Of a stretch of 64,000 nucleotides of DNA, positions 1 to 8,186 are shown one piece after another. A program made the position numbers and the translations under genes. The stretch is taken from the NCBI GenBank assembly GCA_041653995.1, contig JBAZEK010000001.1, positions 620,001 to 684,000 on the forward strand, in the 5' to 3' direction. The DNA is from Dehalococcoidia bacterium. GTDB taxonomy: Bacteria > Chloroflexota > Dehalococcoidia > GIF9 > UBA5629. The notes under the pieces were generated by a model, which did not search any database, was not told the origin of the DNA, and worked only from the letters and a program-made list of their open reading frames with translations. Each line of letters begins with the position of its first letter. The stretch's first letter is position 1.

Positions 1-89
1 TGGGGTATCAAAGAAGAGCTCGGTATGACCTTATGTTTCTTCTCCACGAAAAAACTCAGGAAGGCTTCGCGTATGTCTTTGCTGTTCAC
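1..89 (-). CDS. alaS: Alanyl-tRNA synthetase, N-terminal fragment
   Basis: Only the first 29 codons are inside the window; the gene continues leftward. The translation contains REAFLSFF followed by an HKVIPSSSLIP-like segment, the characteristic opening of AlaRS, the class II enzyme that charges tRNA-Ala. The start is GTG at 89-87, preceded on the minus strand by GAGGAG seven bases upstream, a good ribosome binding site. It is divergent from the FmdB gene at 267. Identification rests on the N-terminal signature alone, but that signature is distinctive. Confidence 0.85.
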   Translation of the reverse strand, partial: MNSKDIREAFLSFFVEKKHKVIPSSSLIP

Positions 90-144
90 AGGTAAACTCC
101 TCGCAGCATTTTAGTGGAGTAAAAGCACTTAAGTCAATTGGCAC

Positions 145-208
145 GGGCGCACCTGAAGGTACGCCCCTACAAAAGATTATGTAGGGGCAGGTTTTCAAAC
201 CCGCCCGC
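145..208. repeat. Dispersed palindromic repeat, copy A
   Basis: A 64-bp GC-rich element made of two halves meeting at an inverted GCCCCTACA/TGTAGGGGC core. Its reverse complement matches 59772-59835 at 58 of 64 positions by eye, and both halves recur in the other order at 57986-58080. The right half folds on itself (GGTTT/AAACC within CCCGCCC context). It lies between alaS and the fmdB promoter and ends just before the -35 box. It contains no gene. Confidence 0.85.
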
Positions 209-216
209 GTCTCTTT

Positions 217-245
217 TTAACAAGTCCGATAACATGTGTTACAAT
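217..245 (+). promoter_or_regulatory. Promoter of the fmdB-fmdB-thiD2-like operon
   Basis: TTAACA (217-222), a 17-bp spacer, then TACAAT (240-245), about 20 bp before the start codon at 267. Both hexamers match the sigma-70 consensus at five of six positions. Confidence 0.7.
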
Positions 246-266
246 CATAAAACCGAGGAGACTGAT

Positions 267-617
267 ATGCCTGTTTATGAGTACTGGTGCCCCGACTGCA
301 AAACGCGGCAGGAGATATTGCTCCAGCGTTTCAACAGCGATACTCCCCCCTGCCCCAAGTGCGGGGGTAATTCGCTGCAGCGCAGGTTTTCCACGTTCAT
401 GATGCAAAAGTCATACAAAGCAGTATATGACGACATACTCGGGGATTCGCAGATGATGCGCGGTATGATGAACAATGATCCCCAGGCGCTGGCCGCATGG
501 AACAACAAGATGAGCGGCGGTGAGCCCGTCGCCCCCGAATACCAGGAGACACTGGAGAGGATGGAGCGCGGTGAGGTGCCTTCGCTTCCGGCGGAGGGCG
601 GGGAAGCCATAGGCTGA
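267..617 (+). CDS. FmdB-family zinc ribbon protein 1
   Basis: This 116-residue protein opens MPVYEYWCPDC and has a second knuckle CPKCGG; the cysteine pairs fall at about residues 8/11 and 29/32, the usual FmdB zinc-ribbon spacing. The remainder is low-complexity and Met/Glu-rich. FmdB proteins are small putative regulators of unproven function; the name comes from an operon with formamidase/amidase genes. The start is ATG 267, with GAGGAG six bases upstream; in-frame codons back to 138 run through the palindromic repeat and are not needed. A paralog follows 26 bp downstream and a third lies at 35151. Confidence 0.8.
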   Translation: MPVYEYWCPDCKTRQEILLQRFNSDTPPCPKCGGNSLQRRFSTFMMQKSYKAVYDDILGDSQMMRGMMNNDPQALAAWNNKMSGGEPVAPEYQETLERMERGEVPSLPAEGGEAIG

Positions 618-643
618 ATTCAACTTTAAACAGGAGCCGGTGA

Positions 644-1018
644 ATGCCGATTTACGAGTATATCTGCCACAATTGTAAAAAGAAGGTGGGCATCTTTATG
701 CGGCTGTCCGCCTTGCAGCAGGATCCCGCCTGCCCAGTCTGCGGTGGGACCGGCCTGCGCAGGATTTTCTCCAGCTTTGCTGTAGTTAAATCGACCGCTC
801 AGGTTCACGAAGAGAGCGGCGAGCCGGGGCCGGGCATGTCGGCTGACTACTATAAAGACCCCCGCAACATCGGCCGCAGCCTGGAAAATCAGTTTAAAAA
901 TATGAATATGGAGATACCTTCGGAGATACGGGACAGCATCGACAAGGCGCGGGAGGGCGTGCTCCCCGACTCTTTGCGGGACCTGGATAGTGCAAGCTCG
1001 GATTCTGCGTACAGTTGA
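644..1018 (+). CDS. FmdB-family zinc ribbon protein 2
   Basis: A 124-residue protein opening MPIYEYICHNC, with a second CPVCGG knuckle; cysteines are at about residues 8, 11, 30 and 33, which would bind one zinc. The tail after residue 50 is polar and probably helical. AGGAG lies 7-8 bases before the ATG. It is tandem with the preceding FmdB gene and shares its promoter; its 3' end overlaps the next gene by 29 bp. No specific function can be assigned beyond the zinc ribbon. Confidence 0.8.
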   Translation: MPIYEYICHNCKKKVGIFMRLSALQQDPACPVCGGTGLRRIFSSFAVVKSTAQVHEESGEPGPGMSADYYKDPRNIGRSLENQFKNMNMEIPSEIRDSIDKAREGVLPDSLRDLDSASSDSAYS

Positions 1019-1427
1019 CGCCAACATCAACCGTGTCAGCGAGGGGCTGCGCGTCCTCGAAGACGTATCCAGATTTGTACTTGAGGATGAAGATACCACC
1101 CGCCAGCTCAAGTCCATACGCCACCAGATCAACAACCTGGCCCGCGGCCTGGGCATACGCCTGCTGCTAAGCAGGGATTCGGAGGGTGACATCGGGGCCG
1201 CCGGCGATCTAATCAAGGAGCACAGCGACCTCAACTCCATCGTCAGAGCCAATGCCAAAAGGGCTCAGGAAGGGTTGCGCGTGCTGGAGGAACTGACCAA
1301 ACTGCCCGAGTTGAAAGACGCGACCCCCGCCGATGAGATCAGAAAATCGAGATACCTTGTATACACTATAGAGATCAGCCTCATATCGCAGCTGCCCGAA
1401 CATAAAAAAGAACGCGCCGGAGATTAG
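990..1427 (+). CDS. ThiD2-like domain protein (thiamine biosynthesis-related)
   Basis: A 145-residue all-helical protein containing two related segments, DANINRVSEGLRVLED near the N-terminus and ANAKRAQEGLRVLEE near residue 85. This matches the ThiD2-type domain found at the N-terminus of some ThiE (thiamine phosphate synthase) proteins; here no ThiE barrel follows. The start is GTG 990, inside the end of the preceding fmdB gene, so translation is probably coupled. Function in pyrimidine-branch thiamine synthesis is an inference from family; a ThiN-like protein at 58083 gives weak support. The internal duplication of the EGLRVLE motif is visible directly. Confidence 0.6.
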   Translation: MQARILRTVDANINRVSEGLRVLEDVSRFVLEDEDTTRQLKSIRHQINNLARGLGIRLLLSRDSEGDIGAAGDLIKEHSDLNSIVRANAKRAQEGLRVLEELTKLPELKDATPADEIRKSRYLVYTIEISLISQLPEHKKERAGD

Positions 1428-1451
1428 GTATTTCTGCCTACCCGCTTCTGG

Positions 1452-1480
1452 TTGACTTTAGTCGTTCCCGCTGGTACAAT
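1452..1480 (+). promoter_or_regulatory. Promoter of hppA
   Basis: TTGACT (1452-1457), 17-bp spacer, TACAAT (1475-1480). The start codon is 67 bp downstream, so the mRNA has a leader of about 60 nt containing small GC-rich dyads (GTGGGCC...GGCCAC) between 1491 and 1523. Confidence 0.75.
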
Positions 1481-1547
1481 CCCACATTTGGTGGGCCCGT
1501 GCCTGTCAGGCCTGTGGCCACAACTAAAATTCAAATTAGGAGGTACT

Positions 1548-3728
1548 ATGGTACAAATTCCCCCGATCTTCTGGGTCGTACCTATTGCCGGTATAGTGAC
1601 GGTGATATTTGCCATCTGGTTGGCGATCAGCGTCATGAGACGGCCGACGGGCACACCGCAGATGAAAGAAATCGGCGACATGATTTTTGAGGGTGCGTGG
1701 GCCTTTCTTAAGAGGCAATACGGCACCATCGCCATCTATTCGGTGATAGTAGCTGTCATCATCGGCGTAATCGTAGGCGTTCTGCCGCCGGAGGAAGCTC
1801 TACAGAAGGCCGGCTATGATCCCTTTTCGATCGGCTGGCACACCGGCCTCGCTTTCCTGGTCGGCGCAATCTGCTCCGGCATCTCCGGTTTTATCGGCAT
1901 GTACGTTGCGGTTAAGTCCAACGTACGCTGCGCAGCAGCCGCACAGAAGAACCTGACCGAGGCGGTCAGGGTAGCACTGCACGGCGGCGCCGTATCCGGT
2001 TTCCTGATCACAGCACTGAGCCTGATCGGTGTAACAGTGATATTCTTCTCATTCGGCGGAGCCGAAACACCCGCATTGTCACCGCATCTTATCGTCGGCT
2101 TCGGCTTCGGGGCCAGCTTCGTGGCCCTATTCGCCCAGCTCGGCGGCGGTATTTATACCAAGGCCGCTGACATGGGCGCCGACCTGGTCGGCAAAGTCGA
2201 AGCAGGTATCCCCGAAGACGATCCCCGCAACGCCGCGGTGATCGCAGACCTGGTGGGCGACAATGTCGGCGACTGCGCCGGCCGCGGCGCCGACCTCTTC
2301 GAGTCCACGGCCGCCGAAAATATCGGCGCCATGATTCTGGGTGTAGTTGCATATGTCGCCACGGGGAACGTGGCCTGGGTGCTCTTCCCGCTGGTCGTGC
2401 GCGGATTCGGCATGTTTGCCAGCATGATCGGCCTTATGATCGTAAAAGCCAAGGAAAACGAGAACGCGATGAATGCCCTCAACCGCGGGTACTACGTAGC
2501 TATCGCCCTATCGGTAGTCGGCCTGGCCATCACCGTGTACTTCATGCTCGATAGCTGGTGGCTGTTCGCTGCAGGCGTTGTAGGCATCATCGCCAGCATA
2601 GCCATCATTTTCGTGACGCAGTATTACACGGAATCACGCTATAAACCCGTCCAGGATATCGCCAATGCCTCCAAGACCGGCCCCGCCACCAATATCGTGG
2701 CCGGCGTGGCAGTTGGCTTCGAAACCACCTTCGCCACCGCCATAGTCATAGGCACATCCCTGATACTGGCCTACGTATTCGGCGAGCTTAGCGGAGTTAA
2801 AGGCGGAGGCGCATTCGGCACGGCGGTAGCCACCATGGGCATGCTCATGACCTGCCCCTACGTGCTCTCAATGGATACCTTCGGTCCCATCACTGATAAC
2901 GCCAACGGCGTTAACGAGATGGCAGGCGCCGGCCCCGAGATCCGCAAGATCACCGACAGGCTGGATGCCGTCGGCAATACGACCAAGGCCCTCACCAAGG
3001 GCTACGCCATGGTGTCAGCCGGCCTGGCTGCCTTCCTGCTCTTCCAGGCTTACCTGGACCGGGTATCCTTCCTCAGGTTCGGTGAGACCGGTAGTTTCAA
3101 CATCGTAAACATAGCCAATATCGAGGTCTTCGTAGGCGGGCTGATTGCGGCCATGCTTGTCTACCTCTTCAGCGCATGGGCCATCAAGTCGGTCGGCAAG
3201 ACAGCCGGCAGCATCATTGACGCGGTACGCAAACAGTTCCGCGATCATCCCGGCATCATGGCCGGTACCGAAAAGCCGAATTACGGTGAAATCGTTGACA
3301 TCACCGCCAAAGCCGGGCTCAAAGAGATGATCGCCCCGGCCCTCCTGGTAGTACTTGCGCCGGTGGTTGTCGGCCTGCTCTTCAAGTACCTCCCCGCCAT
3401 ACCATTGGCTGATGGCAAGTTCTACACATGGGACGCCGCACAGGTTGTGGCGGCTCTACTCATGATCGGCACGATCGCAGGCATCATGCTCGCCTCCTTC
3501 ATGAACAACGGCGGCGGCGCCTGGGACAATGCCAAGAAAATGATCGAAGATGATCAGCTCAAGGATGACAAGGGTAACATCCTGGGCAAGGGCTCGGATG
3601 CACACAAGGCAGCCGTAGTCGGCGATACAGTCGGCGATCCTTTCAAGGACACTGCCGGACCTTCACTTCACGTGCTGGTAAAGCTGCTCGCCACTATCAC
3701 GCTGGTACTCTGCCCGCTCTTCGTCTAA
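1548..3728 (+). CDS. hppA: Membrane-bound proton-translocating pyrophosphatase
   Basis: A 726-residue, multi-spanning membrane protein that couples hydrolysis of pyrophosphate to ion pumping. The catalytic loop is clear: GGGIYTKAADMGADLVGK, then EDDPRNAAVIADLVGDNVGD and further on NDNANGVNEMAG-type acidic motifs, and a C-terminal GDTVGDPFKDTAGPS motif. The segment GNTTKALTKG has Lys where K+-dependent enzymes have Ala, so this should be a K+-independent H+-PPase. The start is ATG 1548, with AGGAGG four bases upstream. It is a single-gene unit with its own promoter and a strong terminator. Length matches the family. It would recover energy from biosynthetic PPi at the cytoplasmic membrane. Confidence 0.95.
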   Translation: MVQIPPIFWVVPIAGIVTVIFAIWLAISVMRRPTGTPQMKEIGDMIFEGAWAFLKRQYGTIAIYSVIVAVIIGVIVGVLPPEEALQKAGYDPFSIGWHTGLAFLVGAICSGISGFIGMYVAVKSNVRCAAAAQKNLTEAVRVALHGGAVSGFLITALSLIGVTVIFFSFGGAETPALSPHLIVGFGFGASFVALFAQLGGGIYTKAADMGADLVGKVEAGIPEDDPRNAAVIADLVGDNVGDCAGRGADLFESTAAENIGAMILGVVAYVATGNVAWVLFPLVVRGFGMFASMIGLMIVKAKENENAMNALNRGYYVAIALSVVGLAITVYFMLDSWWLFAAGVVGIIASIAIIFVTQYYTESRYKPVQDIANASKTGPATNIVAGVAVGFETTFATAIVIGTSLILAYVFGELSGVKGGGAFGTAVATMGMLMTCPYVLSMDTFGPITDNANGVNEMAGAGPEIRKITDRLDAVGNTTKALTKGYAMVSAGLAAFLLFQAYLDRVSFLRFGETGSFNIVNIANIEVFVGGLIAAMLVYLFSAWAIKSVGKTAGSIIDAVRKQFRDHPGIMAGTEKPNYGEIVDITAKAGLKEMIAPALLVVLAPVVVGLLFKYLPAIPLADGKFYTWDAAQVVAALLMIGTIAGIMLASFMNNGGGAWDNAKKMIEDDQLKDDKGNILGKGSDAHKAAVVGDTVGDPFKDTAGPSLHVLVKLLATITLVLCPLFV

Positions 3729-3750
3729 TCCACATCAACCAGCTGATAAA

Positions 3751-3784
3751 AAGGGGCAATCACCTGATAAAGGGATTGCCCCTT
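3751..3784. terminator. Bidirectional terminator between hppA and the MBL hydrolase
   Basis: Stem AAGGGGCAATC (3751-3761) with GATTGCCCCTT (3774-3784) and a 12-nt loop. It is followed by T-rich sequence on the plus strand and by a T run on the minus strand. The stop codon of the leftward gene (3760-3762) lies inside the stem-loop. Confidence 0.8.
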
Positions 3785-4383
3785 TTTTCACGCCCAATAG
3801 TTGTCGCCGGGCCGTGACCCGGATAAACGACCGTGTCATCAGGAAGCGTATACAGTTTTGTTTGTATGCTGTGCTCCAGCTGTTCGTAGCTGCAGCCGGG
3901 GAAATCCGTCCTGCCGATGCCGGCGTTGAAGAGCGTATCTCCGCTGAAGAGTATGCCGTGGCCGTAAAGGCTGATCTCGTCCGGGCTATGCCCCGGGGTA
4001 AACAGCACTTTAAAATGCAGGTCGTCGATGTCCACTTTGTCCCCGTCAGACAGAAAAAGGTCCGGCTCAGGTATTTTGGCTGACCCGCCGGACATGGCCG
4101 CAACCAGCTTGATGAAAGCGCCGGGCGAAGATTTATCAGCCCCCGCCCCCACTGCAAATCTGGCGCCCGTGGCGTCCTTAAGGGCTTTGACCGCACCTGT
4201 GTGGTCGAAGTGGCTGTGCGTCACAACTATCAGCGACAGGGACAGGTTGTCGGTATTAAGGACTTTCAAAATGGTTTTAGAATCAGCTCCGGGATCGATC
4301 AACATGGCCCGCCTGGTGGTGTCCGATGCAACTATATAGCAATTTGTGGCTATGAAACCTACGGTTAAAGCTCTTAATATCAT
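3760..4383 (-). CDS. Metallo-beta-lactamase-fold hydrolase (glyoxalase II-like)
   Basis: A 207-residue protein with the binuclear metal motif THSHFDH at residues 55-61, then TPGHSPDE, FSGDTLF and a late PGHGP, in the order expected for glyoxalase II/MBL-fold thioesterases. The substrate is not determined. ATG 4383 is chosen because it follows the stop of the upstream ABC permease by one base (translational coupling); an in-frame start further upstream would overlap the permease. It is the last gene of a four-gene leftward operon. Confidence 0.85.
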   Translation of the reverse strand: MILRALTVGFIATNCYIVASDTTRRAMLIDPGADSKTILKVLNTDNLSLSLIVVTHSHFDHTGAVKALKDATGARFAVGAGADKSSPGAFIKLVAAMSGGSAKIPEPDLFLSDGDKVDIDDLHFKVLFTPGHSPDEISLYGHGILFSGDTLFNAGIGRTDFPGCSYEQLEHSIQTKLYTLPDDTVVYPGHGPATTIGREKRGNPFIR

Positions 4384-4384
4384 C

Positions 4385-5332
4385 TTATGTCGACCTGATC
4401 TCCTCACGCATAAACCTGACATATGCCAGGGCGAAACAGACGGCCGTCAGCGCCACCAGGCCTACCAGTTGCGGCCAGACCAGCATCAGGCTCTGGCTTA
4501 GAGGAAGGGGCGACGGCATCAATCCTGAATACATGCCTATCATCATCATGGTGGGACTGGTGCTGCCCATCACAGGGATGAGTATGGCCTGTATGCTCTC
4601 GGCGTAGAGCGTACCCGGCGAGATGCGGCTGATCATCCGGAAGAGGTAGTCGTAGTCAGCCACCTGGGCGACCGTTGAATCCTGGGTGAGGGGGAAAGCT
4701 GCGCCGGCGATGAGATTGGCTATAATACCCATGAAAAGGAACAGAAAGATCCAGACCGCAATTGCGGCGAGAGCCGAGGTGGAGGTCTTCTTAAAAAGGA
4801 CGGAGAATAGCACCGATAAGGACATCCAGAAAGCTCCATACAGGATACTGACTACTATGAAAATGAACAGCCTCAATATCTCCTCCGCCTCCGGCGGCAC
4901 GCCTATCAGCCTCAGTCCAAGTCCTGCCACTATGGCAACAACGCTGACAATCAGCACGCTTATCACAGTCAGTCCCGACAGAAACTTGCCGTTGATCAGG
5001 CTATCGCGGTAAATGGGCTGTGCCAGCACTCGACTGAGGTTGCCCCCGGTCCTCTCGCTGTTGATCGCATCGAAACCCAGGGCGATGCCGATGATGGGAA
5101 TAAAAATGGACATGAACAGCGGGAAGGAGAAAGGTAAATCGCTGCCCGATACGACAAATAAACTCAAAAAGATGTTACTGGTCGAATCGCCGACAACCGT
5201 CCTGATGTTCTGGGCCGCTATGTATATGGTGGCTATGCCGGCCAGGTATACCAGTAAAAACAGAATGATAAACCTTTTACTGTTAAAGCTGTCAGCCAGC
5301 TCTTTTCTTAGTATCTCCAGCAATCCGTTCAT
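4385..5332 (-). CDS. ABC-2 type transporter permease
   Basis: A 315-residue integral membrane protein with six likely membrane segments: near residues 21-42, 70-90, 120-145, 150-175, 185-210 and 285-305. It has the usual ABC-2 layout of a first helix after a short cytoplasmic lead (LRKELADSFNSKRF) and a large extracytoplasmic loop after it. It begins two bases after the stop of its ATPase partner. The exported substrate is unknown. The neighbouring NEW3-domain protein suggests an envelope or protein/glycan-related role, which is inference. Confidence 0.85.
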   Translation of the reverse strand: MNGLLEILRKELADSFNSKRFIILFLLVYLAGIATIYIAAQNIRTVVGDSTSNIFLSLFVVSGSDLPFSFPLFMSIFIPIIGIALGFDAINSERTGGNLSRVLAQPIYRDSLINGKFLSGLTVISVLIVSVVAIVAGLGLRLIGVPPEAEEILRLFIFIVVSILYGAFWMSLSVLFSVLFKKTSTSALAAIAVWIFLFLFMGIIANLIAGAAFPLTQDSTVAQVADYDYLFRMISRISPGTLYAESIQAILIPVMGSTSPTMMMIGMYSGLMPSPLPLSQSLMLVWPQLVGLVALTAVCFALAYVRFMREEIRST

Positions 5333-5334
5333 CT

Positions 5335-6270
5335 TCAGGAACCTTTAAAATACTGCTTGTAGATTTCTTCCAGCTCGAACTCCTCGACCTTCATATGTAG
5401 CCTGAGTCCGGTGGTCTCAAGAACCGCACGCTCGAGCTCTGCGCTGATATCGTCGTCGGCTGCGACGACAGTGCTGTCCGCCACACTATCGATGCTGCGG
5501 ACACCGGGTATCCTGTTGATCTCATCGCGCACCCGGTCTGCGAGTTGCGCGATAGGCAGGATGATATGGTAATGGCCTTTTCTTAGCGCTTCCCTGCCTA
5601 ACTTATCCACCGGCCCGGTGGCGATCAGCTGTCCTCTGGAGAAAATACCTACGCCACTGCAAATTTTTTGCAGCTGGTGCAGCAGGTGGGAAGAGATTAT
5701 AACCGTAACCTTTTGCCGTGCCATGGTCTTAATAAGATCGAGGACCTGGTCCGTGCCCTCTGGATCTATGCCCGAAGTGGGCTCATCTAAGATGGCGATT
5801 TTAGGCCTTTTGATCATGACATCGGCGATGCCCAGGCGCTGCTTCATGCCGTGAGAGAATGTTCCTACGGGCTGGTTAGCCCGGTCTCTCAGCCCTACCA
5901 CTTCGAGCAATTCATCGATCGTGGCCTTCAGGTTGTTGCCTCTAAGTCCGTTGAGGCGGCCTGTATATTCAATGTTTTCCCGGGCCGTCATATCATCATA
6001 GAACCCGATTCTTTCCGGCATATAACCGACTATGCTCTTGACCTTGATCGGCTCGCGCAGAGGGTTAAGTCCGTTGACAAGCACCGACCCCGACGTAGGC
6101 TCGCAGAAGCCCATCAGCATGAGTATTGTGGTGGTCTTGCCGGCGCCGTTGGGACCGAGCAGGCCGAATACCTCGCCCTCCTCAATACGGAGGTTGAGGT
6201 TGTTAACGGCTGTAAACTTGCCGTAGGTCTTGGTTAAACCGCGTGTCTCGACTATCAGGTTATCGCTCAT
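5335..6270 (-). CDS. ABC transporter ATP-binding protein
   Basis: A 311-residue ATPase with Walker A GPNGAGKTT (about residues 40-48), a signature loop FSHGMKQRLGIA in place of canonical LSGGQ, Walker B AILDEPTSGIDPEG, and an H-loop ISSHLL. The last 90 residues form the C-terminal extension typical of ABC-2 exporters. It is co-transcribed between the NEW3 protein gene (10 bp upstream) and the permease (2 bp downstream). It energises export by that permease at the cytoplasmic face. Confidence 0.92.
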   Translation of the reverse strand: MSDNLIVETRGLTKTYGKFTAVNNLNLRIEEGEVFGLLGPNGAGKTTTILMLMGFCEPTSGSVLVNGLNPLREPIKVKSIVGYMPERIGFYDDMTARENIEYTGRLNGLRGNNLKATIDELLEVVGLRDRANQPVGTFSHGMKQRLGIADVMIKRPKIAILDEPTSGIDPEGTDQVLDLIKTMARQKVTVIISSHLLHQLQKICSGVGIFSRGQLIATGPVDKLGREALRKGHYHIILPIAQLADRVRDEINRIPGVRSIDSVADSTVVAADDDISAELERAVLETTGLRLHMKVEEFELEEIYKQYFKGS

Positions 6271-6279
6271 ATTTGCCCG

Positions 6280-7212
6280 TCAGCGACGTCCAAAGCGGAT
6301 AAATATGATCGCCAGAGCTATAACCACAAGTACGACTATCCCTACACCGACCCATCCCCAAATTGTCGGTGTAAGCACCGTGGTGCGTATCTGCAGGCTG
6401 GCGTAAGCGTTCTTCGACTCAGGCTGGGCCTGAACAGTGATGACGTAATCGCCGGCGATGGTCTTTTCAGCCGGCTTCACACTGACCTGCACCTCTTTGG
6501 TCTCCTGCGCTTTTAGCAGATCAATCTTCTCAGGCTTGCAGGTAACCGTCCAACCGCTGGGCCTATTTCCGGACGGGCAGCTGACCTCAACCTTCTCAAG
6601 GTCCGCCGTACCGTTATTGGCCACGACTATGGTAAAACTGCTCTCCTGACCTGCCGTTGCTTCCGTATTGAGCCGTCCGTCCGGCGTGGTCAGCTTCAGG
6701 TCATAGCTTGCGGTTACTATAGCCTTCAGATCGATTGAGGCATTGAGATCGCCGGAGGCTACCTCGAATACGATGGGATATTCGCCAGGCACGGGCACCT
6801 TCCAGGCATACGGCCTCACCAGAAGCTTGACGCTCTCAGGGTACCCCCGGCTGCCGTCAAGACGGATAGCGGCGATCTCCTGGCCCTCGCCATAACCCGG
6901 TGTTATCGCGTAAGCAAACCCCTCGGGAACGACTGCCTTTAAATCGAAAACCTTTGACCCGCTGCCTCCCGTGTAACTGATATTAATGTTGTATGAGTAA
7001 GTCAATCCCACATTGCTGCTCAGCATGGGGTACTGGCACGTCAACTCCAGCTTCTCTGCATTCTGGCCGTTGGCATTGCTCAGGGGAAAAGATGAGCCCG
7101 ACCCGGAGAAAGCGCCTGCAGCCACAGCGGTCCCCGCATTTATGAACAGCGGCAATATCAGTGCCAGGGTGAACAGAGCTACTATTATTATCCGCATGAC
7201 TTTCGCAAGCAT
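6280..7212 (-). CDS. Exported, membrane-anchored NEW3-domain protein
   Basis: A 310-residue protein with a signal peptide (MLAKVMRIIIVALFTLAL onward, cleavage after about residue 30), beta-rich extracytoplasmic region, and a C-terminal membrane helix ending FGRR. The middle contains two Ig-like units. The second has the NEW3 (NPCBM-associated) pattern of a mid-domain FTIVVANNGTADLEKVEV followed by PAEKTIAGDYVITVQA. ATG 7212 is chosen for the signal peptide and the GGAGG seven bases upstream. Together with the downstream ABC-2 exporter genes it probably forms a surface complex; ligand unknown. Confidence 0.8.
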   Translation of the reverse strand: MLAKVMRIIIVALFTLALILPLFINAGTAVAAGAFSGSGSSFPLSNANGQNAEKLELTCQYPMLSSNVGLTYSYNINISYTGGSGSKVFDLKAVVPEGFAYAITPGYGEGQEIAAIRLDGSRGYPESVKLLVRPYAWKVPVPGEYPIVFEVASGDLNASIDLKAIVTASYDLKLTTPDGRLNTEATAGQESSFTIVVANNGTADLEKVEVSCPSGNRPSGWTVTCKPEKIDLLKAQETKEVQVSVKPAEKTIAGDYVITVQAQPESKNAYASLQIRTTVLTPTIWGWVGVGIVVLVVIALAIIFIRFGRR

Positions 7213-7291
7213 AATTGAACCTCCATCATCATAAAAACACTCCTTTTGAAACCGGATCATGGCCGCGGGATATGAACCATGGGACAGGAAT

Positions 7292-7320
7292 AATTTAGCC
7301 AATATCTCAGCTACTGTCAA
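7292..7320 (-). promoter_or_regulatory. Promoter of the NEW3-ABC operon
   Basis: On the minus strand, perfect TTGACA (7320-7315), 17-bp spacer, TAAATT (7297-7292), followed by an approximately 75-nt leader. Confidence 0.7.
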
Positions 7321-7355
7321 ATATTAAAACGCTCCGCTGGCTATGGCGAACTGTC

Positions 7356-7384
7356 TTGATTTATCGACCATCTACAAATATACT
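7356..7384 (+). promoter_or_regulatory. Promoter of the EF-Tu domain-2-like gene
   Basis: TTGATT (7356-7361), 17-bp spacer, TATACT (7379-7384), 44 bp upstream of the GTG start at 7429. Confidence 0.65.
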
Positions 7385-7428
7385 TAAAGCACGGTAGACA
7401 GGAGTGAGTTGAATACGGAGGTGCAACC

Positions 7429-7683
7429 GTGGCAGAAGTAGAGATCGGCCTGATCGTGGATTTCTTCGCACGACCTGTAGTGGCGGCGATCGAGCTGACC
7501 GGCGAGATCAAGGTGGGCGATAAAATTCACATCAAGGGTCATACGACCGACATGGAGGTAATCGTAGACTCCATGCAAATACATAACCAGAGTGTTCCCG
7601 CCGCCAAAGCGGGCGACGCGATTGGGATCAAGGTCTCAGACAAGGTGCGGCACGGCGACAAGGTCTATAAAATCGTTGATTAG
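7429..7683 (+). CDS. Small translation-factor-like beta-barrel protein
   Basis: An 84-residue protein resembling domain 2 of EF-Tu-type factors without any GTPase domain: GEIKVGDKIHIKGHTTD, VDSMQIHNQSVPAAKAGDAIGIKV and HGDKVYKI are the usual barrel strands. Such free-standing proteins are annotated as translation elongation factor-like in archaea and anaerobic bacteria and have no proven function. The start is GTG 7429, with GGAGGTG upstream. It is monocistronic and convergent with ribH, with only 3 bp between the stop codons. Confidence 0.75.
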   Translation: MAEVEIGLIVDFFARPVVAAIELTGEIKVGDKIHIKGHTTDMEVIVDSMQIHNQSVPAAKAGDAIGIKVSDKVRHGDKVYKIVD

Positions 7684-7686
7684 CAG

Positions 7687-8157
7687 TTAAGAGCCGAAGC
7701 TCTTGATCAGGTTGGCCATCTCAATTGCGCTGTTAGCGGCCGCGAAGCCCCTGTTGCCTTCCTTGGCGCCGGCCCTCTCTATGGCCTGTTCCAGGTTATC
7801 CGCGGTGATGATTCCCTGTATGACCGGCATGCCGCTGTCGAGGCTCAGACGTGAAATCCCGCGGTTGACTTCCGCGGCGACATATTCAAAATGAGGGGTA
7901 CCACCCCTTATCACGCACCCAAGGCAGATTATGGCGTTGTATTTGCCCGTCTCGCTCATTTTCTTGGCTGCCAGAGGTATCTCCATGCTGCCGGGTGTCC
8001 AGGCGATATCGATATCCTGCTCGTTGACGCCGTGCCTCAGCAGCGAATCACGGGCACCTTCCAGCAGCCTTCCGGTAATTATCTCGTTAAAGCGCGATAT
8101 GACGATACCAAATTTAAGGCCCTTGCCTGACAGCATACCCTGGTAATTCTTAGACAT
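7687..8157 (-). CDS. ribH: 6,7-dimethyl-8-ribityllumazine synthase
   Basis: A 156-residue protein condensing 5-amino-6-ribitylamino-uracil with 3,4-dihydroxy-2-butanone 4-phosphate. Visible family motifs are VSRFNEIITGRLLEGA, TPGSMEIPLAAKK (substrate-binding loop), CLGCVIRGGTPHFEYVA (with the catalytic His region) and GIITADNLEQAIERAG. Length is normal. It is the last gene of the leftward riboflavin operon, 29 bp after ribBA. Confidence 0.95.
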   Translation of the reverse strand: MSKNYQGMLSGKGLKFGIVISRFNEIITGRLLEGARDSLLRHGVNEQDIDIAWTPGSMEIPLAAKKMSETGKYNAIICLGCVIRGGTPHFEYVAAEVNRGISRLSLDSGMPVIQGIITADNLEQAIERAGAKEGNRGFAAANSAIEMANLIKSFGS

Positions 8158-8186
8158 CTAAGTCCTCCTCGATTATTTCCCCTGCA

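Noticed and set aside
7688..7703. Hairpin AAGAGC-CGAA-GCTCTT after the EF-Tu-domain-like gene
   Set aside because: It lies within the last codons of ribH and has no T tract on either strand, so it is not called a terminator.
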